This document shows positions 18,699-27,700 of a stretch of 64,000 nt of DNA, piece by piece. A model generated the notes under the pieces. It ran no database searches. It worked only from the letters and a program-made list of their open reading frames with translations, and was not told the origin of the DNA. Both the position numbers and the translations under genes were made by a program. The first letter of the stretch is position 1. Each line of letters opens with the position of its first letter. The DNA is from Alteromonas portus (GTDB taxonomy: Bacteria; Pseudomonadota; Gammaproteobacteria; Enterobacterales; Alteromonadaceae): NCBI RefSeq assembly GCF_005117025.1, contig NZ_SWCO01000005.1, positions 62,001 through 126,000 on the forward strand. Direction: 5' to 3'.

Positions 18699-19631
18699 TC
18701 ACACAAGCTGCAATTTGCTAAGTATTCCAAAAGCCAGGGCGGTAATAGGTAAAGACACCAATGTGCTTACTGCGATTATGCTTGCCGCTAAGCGATAATC
18801 CCCGCCTAAGTTTCTAACCATTACATAGCTTGCTGCAGCAGTAGGTGAGATAGCTAAGAGGAGAACAATGCCCAGCTCCATTCCTTTAAAGCCAAGTACA
18901 TAGGCAAGAACAACCAATACAAAGGGATAGACTACGCATTTACTGGTAGTGCTAAGTACAATATTAAACCAGTCACTGGAAAAAGAGCGGAACTGTAGTG
19001 AGGCGCCTGTGCATATAAGGGCAAGTGGCAGGGTAAGCTGTGCGAAATATTCCCCTGTTTTCACTAAGGTATCTGGAAGTTGCCATTCGAAGTATGAAAA
19101 GGGCAGGGCTGCGGCAATTGATAAGATCAACGGGTTTTTCGCCATGCCGGTAACTTGGCCCATTAAGGAGCGCGACGTACCTTGGTAAAAGTTAAGAACA
19201 AAAACTGAAAGTACATTAAATAAGATGGTAATACACCCCATGTAGACAGACGCTACAGCTAGACCCTCTTGCCCATAGGTGTTAGCGCAATAGGCTAAGC
19301 CGATAATACCCATATTGGCTCGAAAGCCGCCCTGAACAACTACACCTCTGGCTTTATACGGATGTACTGTCAAATGAGAAATAACCATAAGCGCTGCAAA
19401 TACGATAAGTGTTCCTATCACTCCCACGCTCATAAGGGATAGATTCGCGGCTTTGGAAAAGTCAGCTCTGGCGATTGATAAGAACAGTAGAGCAGGAAGC
19501 GCAACGTTAAATACCAGCTTTGACCCTGCCTCTATAAAGCCTTCATTCAGCCACCTAATACGAAAGAAAAGCCACCCCATCAAAAGAAGGATCAATACAG
19601 GAATAAGCGTACTGGTAATAAAGCTAAGCAT
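18699..19631 (-). CDS. AEC (auxin efflux carrier) family transporter
   Basis: A 310-residue inner-membrane protein with about ten membrane segments in two similar halves and the small-residue-rich segments of the AEC/MdcF family, whose bacterial members carry malate, malonate or other carboxylates. It sits between the PL17 lyase and the LacI gene inside the alginate locus, which raises the possibility of a role with uronate-derived acids. This is inferred from position alone; it could be an unrelated carboxylate carrier. It has its own 5' gap of 315 bases. Confidence 0.85.
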   Translation of the reverse strand: MLSFITSTLIPVLILLLMGWLFFRIRWLNEGFIEAGSKLVFNVALPALLFLSIARADFSKAANLSLMSVGVIGTLIVFAALMVISHLTVHPYKARGVVVQGGFRANMGIIGLAYCANTYGQEGLAVASVYMGCITILFNVLSVFVLNFYQGTSRSLMGQVTGMAKNPLILSIAAALPFSYFEWQLPDTLVKTGEYFAQLTLPLALICTGASLQFRSFSSDWFNIVLSTTSKCVVYPFVLVVLAYVLGFKGMELGIVLLLAISPTAAASYVMVRNLGGDYRLAASIIAVSTLVSLPITALAFGILSKLQLV

Positions 19632-19946
19632 AAAAAGAACTAACGCCTTTGAGTAAATTTGCGTAACAAAACAGTAGATTGCTGCTTTAAGAATAGGAAG
19701 AAAGAGCCATAGTATGCCAAGTTTATGCTCTTATGCATAAAGTAAATTGGTAATACCTCAAAGAAAAAGTAGCTTTATCTGGTGCTGATTGGCAAACCTG
19801 TACGCAATACGTTCTGATAAGCGTGGCGTAAGTTAATACTAGCAATAATTGACCAGTATTTCGTTGAGCCTTGGGTTGTATCTAGCAAAAGCTCACGGGC
19901 GAAATAAGGTGGCGCTGTGGAACGAAAGAGCGGCAACATCTACTCC
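19632..19946. other. Intergenic region upstream of the AEC gene
   Basis: 315 bases between the AEC start and the LacI stop, both on the minus strand. It must hold the AEC promoter or the end of the lacI-type transcript. I see no clear terminator, operator or small gene in it. Confidence 0.5.
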
Positions 19947-20978
19947 TTAAAGCTTTTCTGTCGATTTTGCTGTAGAGCAAGATTCTCTCAGTACGAGTTC
20001 ACAGGGAACTAGGGTACGGGTGTTAAAGGCCTTTCCGCTTTTTATCTTGTTCAATAGCATACTCGCTGCTTCACTGCCTATTTCATACGGTTGCTGTCTT
20101 ACCACGGTTACCGGAACTCTGAAAAATTCTGCCATAGGTATTTCTTCAAAACCTAATAAAGAGACATCGCCGGGAATATTAATGTTTGCTTGTTCTAGCG
20201 CCTTTAACACATCAACGGTAATGGCAATTTGTTGAGTGAAAAAAGCGGTAGGGGCTAATTCGGATTTAAGAAGCTCTACCGGCGATGCGGCTAGACCTTC
20301 AGTTCTGCTCCAATGGAGGATGAGCTCTTCTTTAACCGGTAGATTGTGTTTGTTGTGAGCGTCCACAAAGCCCTGATATTTCTCATGGCGAGACTTTACT
20401 GTTTCAAACTGTTGAGTGACAAAGCAAATATTCTTATGGCCTAGTTCGATAAGATACTCGGTAGCCTCGAACGATGATCGTTTGTAATCAGCAACAACAA
20501 TACCCGTATCACAATCATCATGCTCAAGCTGAAACTGAACTACAGGAACAGTATTGTTGGAAATATCTTCGATTAGCTTCGCATTGTTACCACAGGAGGC
20601 AATAATAACGCCATCGACATTAAGCTGGCATAGTGTCGTTAGCGCACTTTTCTCTGTAGCTGGATCGAAGTCAGAGTTATAAATAAACAGATCATAGCCA
20701 TGCTTTTTGCAGTAATCGTCCATTCCTCGTATCGCTTGGCTTGTGTAATAACTTGCGATATCGCGTACAATCACGCCCAGTGTTCGGGTTTTATTGGTTT
20801 TTAAACTACGCGCAATATTGTTAGGTACATAATTTAATTCCTCGACTGCTTTTTGCAAACGAAGGCGGGTATCTAACGACATGAAGTCGAAGCGACCGTT
20901 TAAAAATTGAGATGCGGTACTTTTTGAAACGCCTGCTTTTGTCGCAACGTCTACGAGTCTTACTTTGTTTTTATTCAT
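19947..20978 (-). CDS. LacI-family regulator of the alginate locus
   Basis: A 343-residue repressor-type protein. The N-terminal helix-turn-helix (VRLVDVATKAGVSKSTASQFLNG, about residues 6-28) and hinge helix (NNIARSLK) are followed by a periplasmic-binding-protein-like sensor domain. It lies 42 bases downstream of the PL7 lyase gene on the same strand and is probably co-transcribed with it. The CCGG-centred palindrome in the TonB receptor/SDR intergenic region has LacI-type symmetry and is its most likely operator. The effector is probably an alginate breakdown product such as DEH or KDG, which is an inference. Confidence 0.88.
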   Translation of the reverse strand: MNKNKVRLVDVATKAGVSKSTASQFLNGRFDFMSLDTRLRLQKAVEELNYVPNNIARSLKTNKTRTLGVIVRDIASYYTSQAIRGMDDYCKKHGYDLFIYNSDFDPATEKSALTTLCQLNVDGVIIASCGNNAKLIEDISNNTVPVVQFQLEHDDCDTGIVVADYKRSSFEATEYLIELGHKNICFVTQQFETVKSRHEKYQGFVDAHNKHNLPVKEELILHWSRTEGLAASPVELLKSELAPTAFFTQQIAITVDVLKALEQANINIPGDVSLLGFEEIPMAEFFRVPVTVVRQQPYEIGSEAASMLLNKIKSGKAFNTRTLVPCELVLRESCSTAKSTEKL

Positions 20979-21020
20979 TTTATGTTCTCTAACTGCTTAC
21001 GTAACAAATAGTTTTCCGCA

Positions 21021-22112
21021 TTACTTAGGCGCTACCGCGTCGCCTAATTGTAAAGAAGAAAATGAAACACTGGTATAGTTACCTGCTTTTTTATCTATCT
21101 CCCAATTGCCCGTGCCGGGGCATGCAGGGTAGCGAAACGTTGGCGCATCTTTTGTGCTGCATTGGTTATACGCCCCAACTTTGAAAAACAACCAATCGTT
21201 TTTGTATCCAATAGGGTCATCGTGCTTATCAACACTTCCTTTAGCATCTACGTTATCTGCCAAGTTTATTTGGTGTTTCACTGTGGGGTGATTTGCAGCT
21301 GAAAATGTAAGGTACATGGTATCGCCATAAACATTAATCTCGTAGCTAAACGATTCACCTAAGGCTATGCCTTCGCTGCCAGGGTCTGTGTCATCGTTCC
21401 ATCCATCTCCCCACACCGGATAAGCAATATCAATGCGCTCTGGATGGCTCTCAGGAAGATTCCTTTCGTAATTCCAGAAAACGGTTCCTGTTTCGTGGTT
21501 AGGGTACTTTTTGTAGTAAATTTTTAGAGGCTCATTACCCCAACCAAAGCCAGCGTCTTCCGATTTTTCATCATTTAATTTTGCAGCATGGATCTGGCCC
21601 ACTACCACGGAATAGGCGGGTGGTTTATCGGCATACTTTGCGTTTAACGACACGTGATTAACTTTTAGTGTTGCTTGCATTTGCCCGCCTATAGCAGCAA
21701 AGTTTTCACTATTCGGTGTGGAGGTTAACGCGAAGTAATTACGAGGGCTTTCATAACTCGGTACTTGCCCATTTTCGCTGGTATAAATTTGTCTAAGTTC
21801 ACTACGTGTGTTTGTTGAAGTGGGTGACGTGAAGCCTTTGTTAGGGGCCACAAATACCATATTGTCATTGTTATCTGAGTAGAAGAATGTATTGTGCTGA
21901 TAATGTTTTAGTGCGTCATTGTTAACTCGGTCTGCAGCACCATCACCGTCTTCATCAACGGGAAGCATAATATTCCACCCACTCAAATCGAATTTATCAC
22001 CGGGTACTCGGTCGGAATCCCCTTTGTCTTCAGATAGTGCGTTGCCATTGCAGCCTACAATAGTGAAAGTAATAAGTATGTTAGCCGCAACCAATGGCGT
22101 TCTTATTTTCAT
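21021..22112 (-). CDS. PL7 alginate lyase, lipoprotein
   Basis: A 363-residue endo-type alginate lyase with the beta-jelly-roll PL7 motifs: RSELR at 103-107, QIH at 173-175 and FKVGAYNQ at 310-317 (catalytic Arg, Gln, His and Tyr lie in these). QIH rather than QVH is usually linked to activity on guluronate-containing blocks. The N-terminus has a lipobox (IVGCNG), so the enzyme is probably anchored to a membrane and may face the periplasm or cell surface. No carbohydrate-binding module is present. It lies 88 bases after the TonB receptor gene and just before the LacI gene, all on one strand. It should cut alginate into oligomers for PL6 and PL17. Confidence 0.93.
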   Translation of the reverse strand: MKIRTPLVAANILITFTIVGCNGNALSEDKGDSDRVPGDKFDLSGWNIMLPVDEDGDGAADRVNNDALKHYQHNTFFYSDNNDNMVFVAPNKGFTSPTSTNTRSELRQIYTSENGQVPSYESPRNYFALTSTPNSENFAAIGGQMQATLKVNHVSLNAKYADKPPAYSVVVGQIHAAKLNDEKSEDAGFGWGNEPLKIYYKKYPNHETGTVFWNYERNLPESHPERIDIAYPVWGDGWNDDTDPGSEGIALGESFSYEINVYGDTMYLTFSAANHPTVKHQINLADNVDAKGSVDKHDDPIGYKNDWLFFKVGAYNQCSTKDAPTFRYPACPGTGNWEIDKKAGNYTSVSFSSLQLGDAVAPK

Positions 22113-22200
22113 AGAATTAACCTAGGGTGTTTGTTATAGATTGGGAGAGAGAAATTAGCGCTGCAGCAGGCTACAGCGCCTAATAAAGGTGGCGCGCTTC

Positions 22201-25128
22201 TTACCAGCGGCCTCTTACTCCGAATGTGAAACGACGGTCTGCTTCACTGTACTGCCAAATACTGCCCAGCTCTGTTACTTGAGTAATGGGTTCTGCAGTT
22301 AAATTCACCGCATTGGCGACTAACGTTATGTTTTCGTTTATATCGTAGCTCGCTGAGAAGTCGAATTGACCTCTAGCTTCACGGTAATTATTGCCCAATG
22401 TCGGATCGAAGAAAGGTTCGTCAGGGTTAGTTCTGTTGTAAATACCTGTGGCTAGTGCGCCAACTGGACGAACGCGTTTTTCATCCTGAGAGTCTAGATA
22501 TTTGTCACGCCAGTTGTAAGCAAGACGAACTTGGAAGCCGGCGTGTTCCCAATAAATTTGCCCATTGAATGTATTGTTAGAAATATCTAACAAAGGGTTA
22601 CCGTCGGGCTGTTCGCTATCTGCGTAAGTGTAGTTAGTGCTTATGCCAAGCCCAGACCACATACCAGGTAAAAAGCTGAACTGTTGCTGGTAGGCAAGTT
22701 CGATACCTGTAACTTCACCACTTCCGCCGTTTACGTCAGTATCTATAACAATACCTGTTAGTCCTGCATCACGCTGAGCTTCAACATAGGCAAGGTCTTG
22801 GTCGCCCGTTACGTAGTTCACATCGGCTTGGCTAACACCCGCGGTATCAAGCAAGCATACGTTTACATACTCAGTGACGTTTTGCCCTTCTATCGTGTTC
22901 GGGTCTGCTTGACATGAACTGCTAGCAACGGTGAACGATTTAACATCTTTGTAAAAGATAGCCGCAGACACCATACCGCCGTCACCAAAGTAGTGTTCCG
23001 CTGAAAAATCATATTGAGTAACGCGATAGGGGTCTAACTGATAAGAGCCTTGCGTACCTGTTACTAATGAGTTGTCGACATTAAGCGCAGGACTTAACTC
23101 GCCAAATTCAGGTCGTCTCATCACTTTTGCGGCCGCAAAGCGAAGAATAGTTTCATCTGTTAGTGAATACGTGGCATTTAAGCTTGGCAGAAAGTCTGAA
23201 TAATCATACTCGCCACTTTGATCAAACGTATTCGAAACGAGATCTGTTTTGACATACCTTGCACCCACTACCGCCGTCAGTTTGTCGAAATCTAAATGAA
23301 ACTGTGTATACAGCGCTTGCGTTTCTTCGTTAATTTGTGCGTAAGAGCCAGTGTTGCGAACCATGTTATCGTCAAGACTGCCGACGAGTTCATAGTTACT
23401 CCCCTCAAGCATTTGTTGTACACGGGCATAGGTGCCGTCTATATCATAGGCAAGCGCTGCACCATCGTACACGTAGTAGTGAGTAAGAGCATTGTTACCC
23501 GAAATACCGGATTGATCGAACGAATTACTATGGTTAACTTCTTTAAAGCCGCCAAATGATTCATTAAATTCATCTACCCAAGTTGGTCGAAGTACACCAT
23601 CATATGTCACACTGGTTTGTAGGTTTTTCAGTTCACTACCATTGGTTCGCAGGTCGTATCGGTCTAGCTCATAATCTCTGTCTGTTGCGCGCACACCGGC
23701 TTTTATTTTGGTTAAAAAGCTAAAACTTGGAATGGGCTCAAGGTACTCTACGTCAAAACGAATGGCGGTCTCCTCGTTTTCTTCGTAGTAGCGTTGGTGT
23801 GTGAACTGCCTTATAGCAAGGTTATCTGGGTTTAATAACGCGTCAGGATCTGAGAAAGCGATGCCAGGCACTTGCGAGCCATCACCTGTCATTGTCAGGG
23901 TAAACAGGTGCTCTGTAACGGTACCGTCTTCCTCGTATTGCGCTCTAGATATTGGACGTAGGTTAAATTCTGAATTCGTTCGCAAACTTTCAGATTTTGT
24001 ATAAGCAATTTCACCTGATATTTTAAGCTTATCCGTAACAAACCATTCCCCGCCAAGTGCGTTAGAAGAAGTCTCATTGGTAGTAAAGTCAGCCCAAGTT
24101 TTAGGTTGGACAAATACACTACCTGAACCAAAGTCATTGAGTTGTCCTTCCGCATCACCATAAGCGTTATCAAGGATCAAGTCGCTATAGTCCTTACTAT
24201 CGTTAAGTACAGAATAGGCTTCCTGCCCACCATCAAGCTCGGTGGTGTTAATGTCTAAATAAACAAATGCATCGGTATCTTTAGGTGCCCACTGCAACGA
24301 AAGACCGTAAGCGGTTCGCTCTCGCTGCTCCGTTTTTTGTTCTACAGTATTTTGGCTGCGTACAAGGTAATTTCCGCTAGGAGTATTCGCTTGATCACTT
24401 GTACCGTCGCCATCTAGATCCAGTTCGGTAGGCGTTACAAGGTTGAAAAATTCGTCCCTTCTTAAAGTACGGTCCTGATACGACATAACCACGGAAGCGC
24501 CAAAGGTACCGGCATCACCTAAATCCCAATTGGTGCCAGCAGCACCAGAGAATATAGGTGCCCAGTTTTCCGCTTTGTCGGCGTACTCTCCATCGAGAGT
24601 GAAAGCCACAAGAGGTTCATTAAGCTCTAGCGGTCTGACCGTAGTCATGTTTATGGTTCCACCTAACGCACCCTCAATCATCTCTGGAGTAGGGGACTTC
24701 ACCACTTCAACGGTTTTCAGAAAACTCGACGGAAAATCATCTAAACTAATACCACCTCGACCACTGCCTGAAGTTGAACGGCCGTTTAGTTCCACTCTGT
24801 TTTGTGAGATGCCTCGTATGGTGACAGACTCGCCCACACCGAATTCTCGGCTAATAGAAACACCAGTGATACGTTGCAGTGCTTCGGCTATGTTGTTGTC
24901 TGGTAGTTTTCCGATATCCTCGGCAACAATGGCGTCTACAATGCGAGAGTCGTATCGCTTAAGACGGGCTGACTCGGCAATACTACTGGCAATGCCTCGT
25001 ACTTCTATAACTTCAACGTCATCGGCTTGTTCAAGCTCTTGATTTTCTTGAGCAAGCCCCTGTGATGCAAAGCCCACGCTAGAGGCAGATAGAATGGCAA
25101 TAGTGAGTTTAGATAATTTATTATTCAT
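22201..25128 (-). CDS. TonB-dependent receptor of the alginate locus
   Basis: A 975-residue outer-membrane receptor. It has a Sec signal, a TonB-box-like VIEVRGIAS, a plug domain (about 55-180; DNNIAEALQRITGVSI, TIRGI, GGTINMTT) and a large barrel ending in VRGRW with a terminal aromatic residue. Receptors of this size with this plug type are common for oligosaccharide uptake in Alteromonadales. It is the first gene of the minus arm, followed by the PL7 lyase and LacI genes, so alginate oligomers are the likely cargo. The perfect CCGG palindrome lies 79 bases upstream of its start, suiting direct repression by the LacI protein. Confidence 0.92.
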   Translation of the reverse strand: MNNKLSKLTIAILSASSVGFASQGLAQENQELEQADDVEVIEVRGIASSIAESARLKRYDSRIVDAIVAEDIGKLPDNNIAEALQRITGVSISREFGVGESVTIRGISQNRVELNGRSTSGSGRGGISLDDFPSSFLKTVEVVKSPTPEMIEGALGGTINMTTVRPLELNEPLVAFTLDGEYADKAENWAPIFSGAAGTNWDLGDAGTFGASVVMSYQDRTLRRDEFFNLVTPTELDLDGDGTSDQANTPSGNYLVRSQNTVEQKTEQRERTAYGLSLQWAPKDTDAFVYLDINTTELDGGQEAYSVLNDSKDYSDLILDNAYGDAEGQLNDFGSGSVFVQPKTWADFTTNETSSNALGGEWFVTDKLKISGEIAYTKSESLRTNSEFNLRPISRAQYEEDGTVTEHLFTLTMTGDGSQVPGIAFSDPDALLNPDNLAIRQFTHQRYYEENEETAIRFDVEYLEPIPSFSFLTKIKAGVRATDRDYELDRYDLRTNGSELKNLQTSVTYDGVLRPTWVDEFNESFGGFKEVNHSNSFDQSGISGNNALTHYYVYDGAALAYDIDGTYARVQQMLEGSNYELVGSLDDNMVRNTGSYAQINEETQALYTQFHLDFDKLTAVVGARYVKTDLVSNTFDQSGEYDYSDFLPSLNATYSLTDETILRFAAAKVMRRPEFGELSPALNVDNSLVTGTQGSYQLDPYRVTQYDFSAEHYFGDGGMVSAAIFYKDVKSFTVASSSCQADPNTIEGQNVTEYVNVCLLDTAGVSQADVNYVTGDQDLAYVEAQRDAGLTGIVIDTDVNGGSGEVTGIELAYQQQFSFLPGMWSGLGISTNYTYADSEQPDGNPLLDISNNTFNGQIYWEHAGFQVRLAYNWRDKYLDSQDEKRVRPVGALATGIYNRTNPDEPFFDPTLGNNYREARGQFDFSASYDINENITLVANAVNLTAEPITQVTELGSIWQYSEADRRFTFGVRGRW

Positions 25129-25206
25129 TTCGCTTCTCCGAAAGCTGGTCCGCTTTATACCTCACAAACCCCGAATTAAAAATTTCATGTGAAGTTTTCT
25201 TTTGTT

Positions 25207-25224
25207 AACTAAACCGGTTTAGTT
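25207..25224. promoter_or_regulatory. Perfect 18-bp LacI-type operator (CCGG centre)
   Basis: AACTAAACCGGTTTAGTT is an exact palindrome. Even-length symmetry with a central CG step is typical of LacI-family sites. It is 79-96 bases upstream of the TonB receptor start. The LacI gene at 19947-20978 is the obvious candidate regulator. Confidence 0.7.
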
Positions 25225-25577
25225 TTATGTTAATAAAAAATCCCGCCTGGCAGGATGTTTACATTAAAGTTACACTTTAGTTTAATCTAGTCAACATTAT
25301 TCTTTCTTTTTCACCGAATAATTTTCTTTCTTGCTGGGTATTTAATAGATAAATATATGATTTACATGCTTATATTTTCGTTTTAAAGCATTAAAAGACA
25401 CTGCTTTAGCCAAAAGTATAAGGCTGTTTGCCTCTTAAACTTGTTATTAGATTTAATCTAACTATCTGTAAATTAAGCTTATTTTTATTTTTAATATCAC
25501 TTTTTCGCTTTTTTGAAATGTTATTTTTGTGTTTCTATTTTGTTGACATGGCATATTGCTGTGTTAATTTGAAAAGG

Positions 25578-25595
25578 TACTAAAACGGTTTATCA
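25578..25595. promoter_or_regulatory. Degenerate second copy of the alginate operator
   Basis: TACTAAAACGGTTTATCA matches the perfect palindrome at 25207-25224 at 13 of 18 positions and keeps the centre ACGGTTTA. It lies 33 bases before the SDR start, where a bound repressor would block transcription of the plus-strand operon. Confidence 0.55.
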
Positions 25596-25627
25596 ATAAA
25601 ATTATTTGATAAAAATAAGGAGTCAAA

Positions 25628-26395
25628 GTGAATTCATTGTATGGAAAAAAAGCCCTAGTCACTGGCGGTGCAAGTGGTATTGGGGGAGCAATCTCTTCTG
25701 AACTAGCGGCGCAAGGCGCAACTGTTATTGTTCACTATTACCGTTCTGAAGATGCGGTAAAAGAGCTACAAAAAGAAGTTTTGGAATCGGGTGTGGGAGA
25801 AATAATCCCTGTCCAAGCCGATTTAACGAACGAAGATGCTGTGAATGAGTTTGCTAAAACGATCCTCTCTTTAACGTCTTCTTTGGATATTTTAGTGAAT
25901 AACACCGGAGATCTTGTAGAACGCCATACGCTAGACGATATAGACAATGCGTTCTGGGAAAAGGTCATGGCGGTGAATGTCACCTCAACCATGATGGTTA
26001 GTCGTGTACTCCTTCCCCTTTTGAAATCGGCAGACGATGGGGCTTCGATAGTGAATTTGTCTTCTTTAGCGGGAAGAAAGGGAGGCCATGGAGGCTCGCT
26101 TGCGTATTCAACGTCAAAAGGAGCGGTGCTCACCTTCACTCGTTCACTAGCTGCTGAACTTGCAGGCGAAGGTATTCGAGTTAATGCGGTTACACCTGGT
26201 CTTATATTAGGGACGCGCTTTCATTCAACTCACACCACCGACGAATCAGCGAACAAAACCATTAGCGAAATACCGTTGAAGCGTGCGGGAAATCCCCGAG
26301 ATGTAGCTCGCGCAGTGGCCTTTTTAGCATCGGAATACAACGGGTTTATAACAGGCGCCACCTTGGACATCAACGGTGGCGTATACATGGCGTAA
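25628..26395 (+). CDS. SDR oxidoreductase, probable DEH reductase
   Basis: A 255-residue short-chain dehydrogenase. The cofactor loop TGGASGIG is at 12-19, NNTGD follows the fourth strand, the catalytic Ser is at 145 or 146 and Tyr160/Lys164 lie in YSTSK. Translation starts at GTG 25628 behind AAGGAG; a nearby ATG is out of frame. In alginate loci an SDR of this type reduces DEH (the open-chain keto-aldehyde from alginate monomers) to 2-keto-3-deoxygluconate with NAD(P)H. Placement as first gene of the plus arm supports that role, but the sequence alone would also fit another sugar-acid reductase. Confidence 0.82.
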   Translation: MNSLYGKKALVTGGASGIGGAISSELAAQGATVIVHYYRSEDAVKELQKEVLESGVGEIIPVQADLTNEDAVNEFAKTILSLTSSLDILVNNTGDLVERHTLDDIDNAFWEKVMAVNVTSTMMVSRVLLPLLKSADDGASIVNLSSLAGRKGGHGGSLAYSTSKGAVLTFTRSLAAELAGEGIRVNAVTPGLILGTRFHSTHTTDESANKTISEIPLKRAGNPRDVARAVAFLASEYNGFITGATLDINGGVYMA

Positions 26396-26446
26396 GCCTG
26401 GCGAAGCTTGATGCGTGCCGAATAAATTATAAAAAGAGGTAGTAAA

Positions 26447-27691
26447 ATGTTGCCGATTCTCAAAAAGCTAATGGCATTCGGGCCGGCGTTCTTTGCAATA
26501 GGTTACACCATAGGAACAGGTAGCGTTACATCTATGATAGTGGCGGGCAGTACTTACGGAATGTCGCTATTGTGGGTTTTGTTTTTAAGTTGCCTGTTTT
26601 CAGGAGCGCTCATATATGCCTATGGCAATTACGCCATAGTCACTGGCGAAACAGCACTTTTTGCGTTTAAAAAGCATCTTAAGTTCGGACGTACTATCGC
26701 CATCTTAATTATAGTCGGCGTGACATTTGGGCAATGGAACTCCCTCATGGGCATTCTTGGTATTTCGTCAAATATCATATTCGAGATGCTGGCGCTTTAT
26801 TCCCCCGCTCTTAACCAATATAAGTACGAGTTGGTATTAGGCATTGCAGTGTCGGTCATCGGCATTATGTACGCCATTATGCTCATCGGTAGATATTCGC
26901 TTTTTGAAAAAATACTGGTGATGTTTGTGTCATGCATGGGAATTTCTTTCGTATTCTCGCTCTTTGTTGTCCGCCCGCTTCCTGCCGAGGTCGTTGCTGG
27001 CTTTGTACCTTCAATACCCGATGTACCAGGCGGAAAGATGATGGTGGCTGCGTTTGTGGGCACAACAATGGCCGCTGCCACGTTTTTATCTCGCCCTTTG
27101 TTCATTCAGGGCAAAGGCTGGGGCATGGCTAATCAGGGGCAGCAAAAGAAAGATGCAATTGTTGCAGCCATTTTGGTATTTATCATAAGCGCATCGGTTA
27201 TGGCTGTTGCCCATGGTGCACTGTTTCACGAAGGGAAAAAGATTACGCATGTATTAGACATGGTGAATGCCCTCGAGCCAATAGCAGGCAAAACGGCATT
27301 AACCGTATTCTTTTTCGGGACGCTAGCGGCAGGGCTTTCTTCCGTGTTTCCTTGTTTGCTAATAGCCCCTCTTCTTATTGCAGATTATCGCTCTGGTAAG
27401 CTAGATACCAAATCAACACAGTTCAAAGTGATAACAGGTATCGCTTGTTTGGTGGCACTCATTATTCCCGTGTTCGGCTTCAACCCCATAAAAGGGCAAA
27501 TACTTTCTCAAGTATTCAATGTATTTGTATTGCCATTAGTCACTTTAGGCATCTTAATTTTGGCAAACAAAAAAGCCTTAATGAAAAAAGATGCGCCAGG
27601 AAAATTGCTAAATACTCTACTAGTAATGGCTTTTATTTTTGCTGTCATCATTTCAGCTAACGGCGTGGTAGCGCTTTTTGAACAAGTGTAA
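26447..27691 (+). CDS. Nramp-fold transporter lacking metal-binding motifs
   Basis: A 414-residue inner-membrane protein with about eleven membrane segments and clear Nramp/MntH-like order (start GPAFFAIGY, later GRYSLFEKI and FVGTTMAAATF). In true Nramp metal carriers the first helix carries DPGN and the sixth MPHN; here they read IGTGS and MAAAT, so the metal-coordinating residues are missing. It lies between the DEH-reductase-like SDR and a sugar-acid kinase in the alginate operon. I infer that it carries an organic substrate such as DEH, KDG or an oligouronate rather than Mn or Fe. The assignment to the fold is firmer than the substrate. Confidence 0.8.
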   Translation: MLPILKKLMAFGPAFFAIGYTIGTGSVTSMIVAGSTYGMSLLWVLFLSCLFSGALIYAYGNYAIVTGETALFAFKKHLKFGRTIAILIIVGVTFGQWNSLMGILGISSNIIFEMLALYSPALNQYKYELVLGIAVSVIGIMYAIMLIGRYSLFEKILVMFVSCMGISFVFSLFVVRPLPAEVVAGFVPSIPDVPGGKMMVAAFVGTTMAAATFLSRPLFIQGKGWGMANQGQQKKDAIVAAILVFIISASVMAVAHGALFHEGKKITHVLDMVNALEPIAGKTALTVFFFGTLAAGLSSVFPCLLIAPLLIADYRSGKLDTKSTQFKVITGIACLVALIIPVFGFNPIKGQILSQVFNVFVLPLVTLGILILANKKALMKKDAPGKLLNTLLVMAFIFAVIISANGVVALFEQV

Positions 27692-27700
27692 GGCTTTAAT

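Larger units (their letters stand above)
25129..25627. other. Divergent promoter region of the alginate locus
   Basis: This 499-base AT-rich region lies between the TonB receptor (minus) and the SDR (plus). It carries one perfect 18-bp palindrome near the receptor and one degenerate copy near the SDR, and no recognisable gene. Confidence 0.7.

Noticed and set aside
24530..25042. 170-residue open frame opposite the alginate TonB receptor
   Set aside because: It lies wholly antisense to a well-supported receptor gene and has no domain or ribosome site.
26447..27691. Manganese/iron transporter MntH
   Set aside because: The fold fits, but the metal-binding motifs of helices 1 and 6 are missing and the operon is catabolic.
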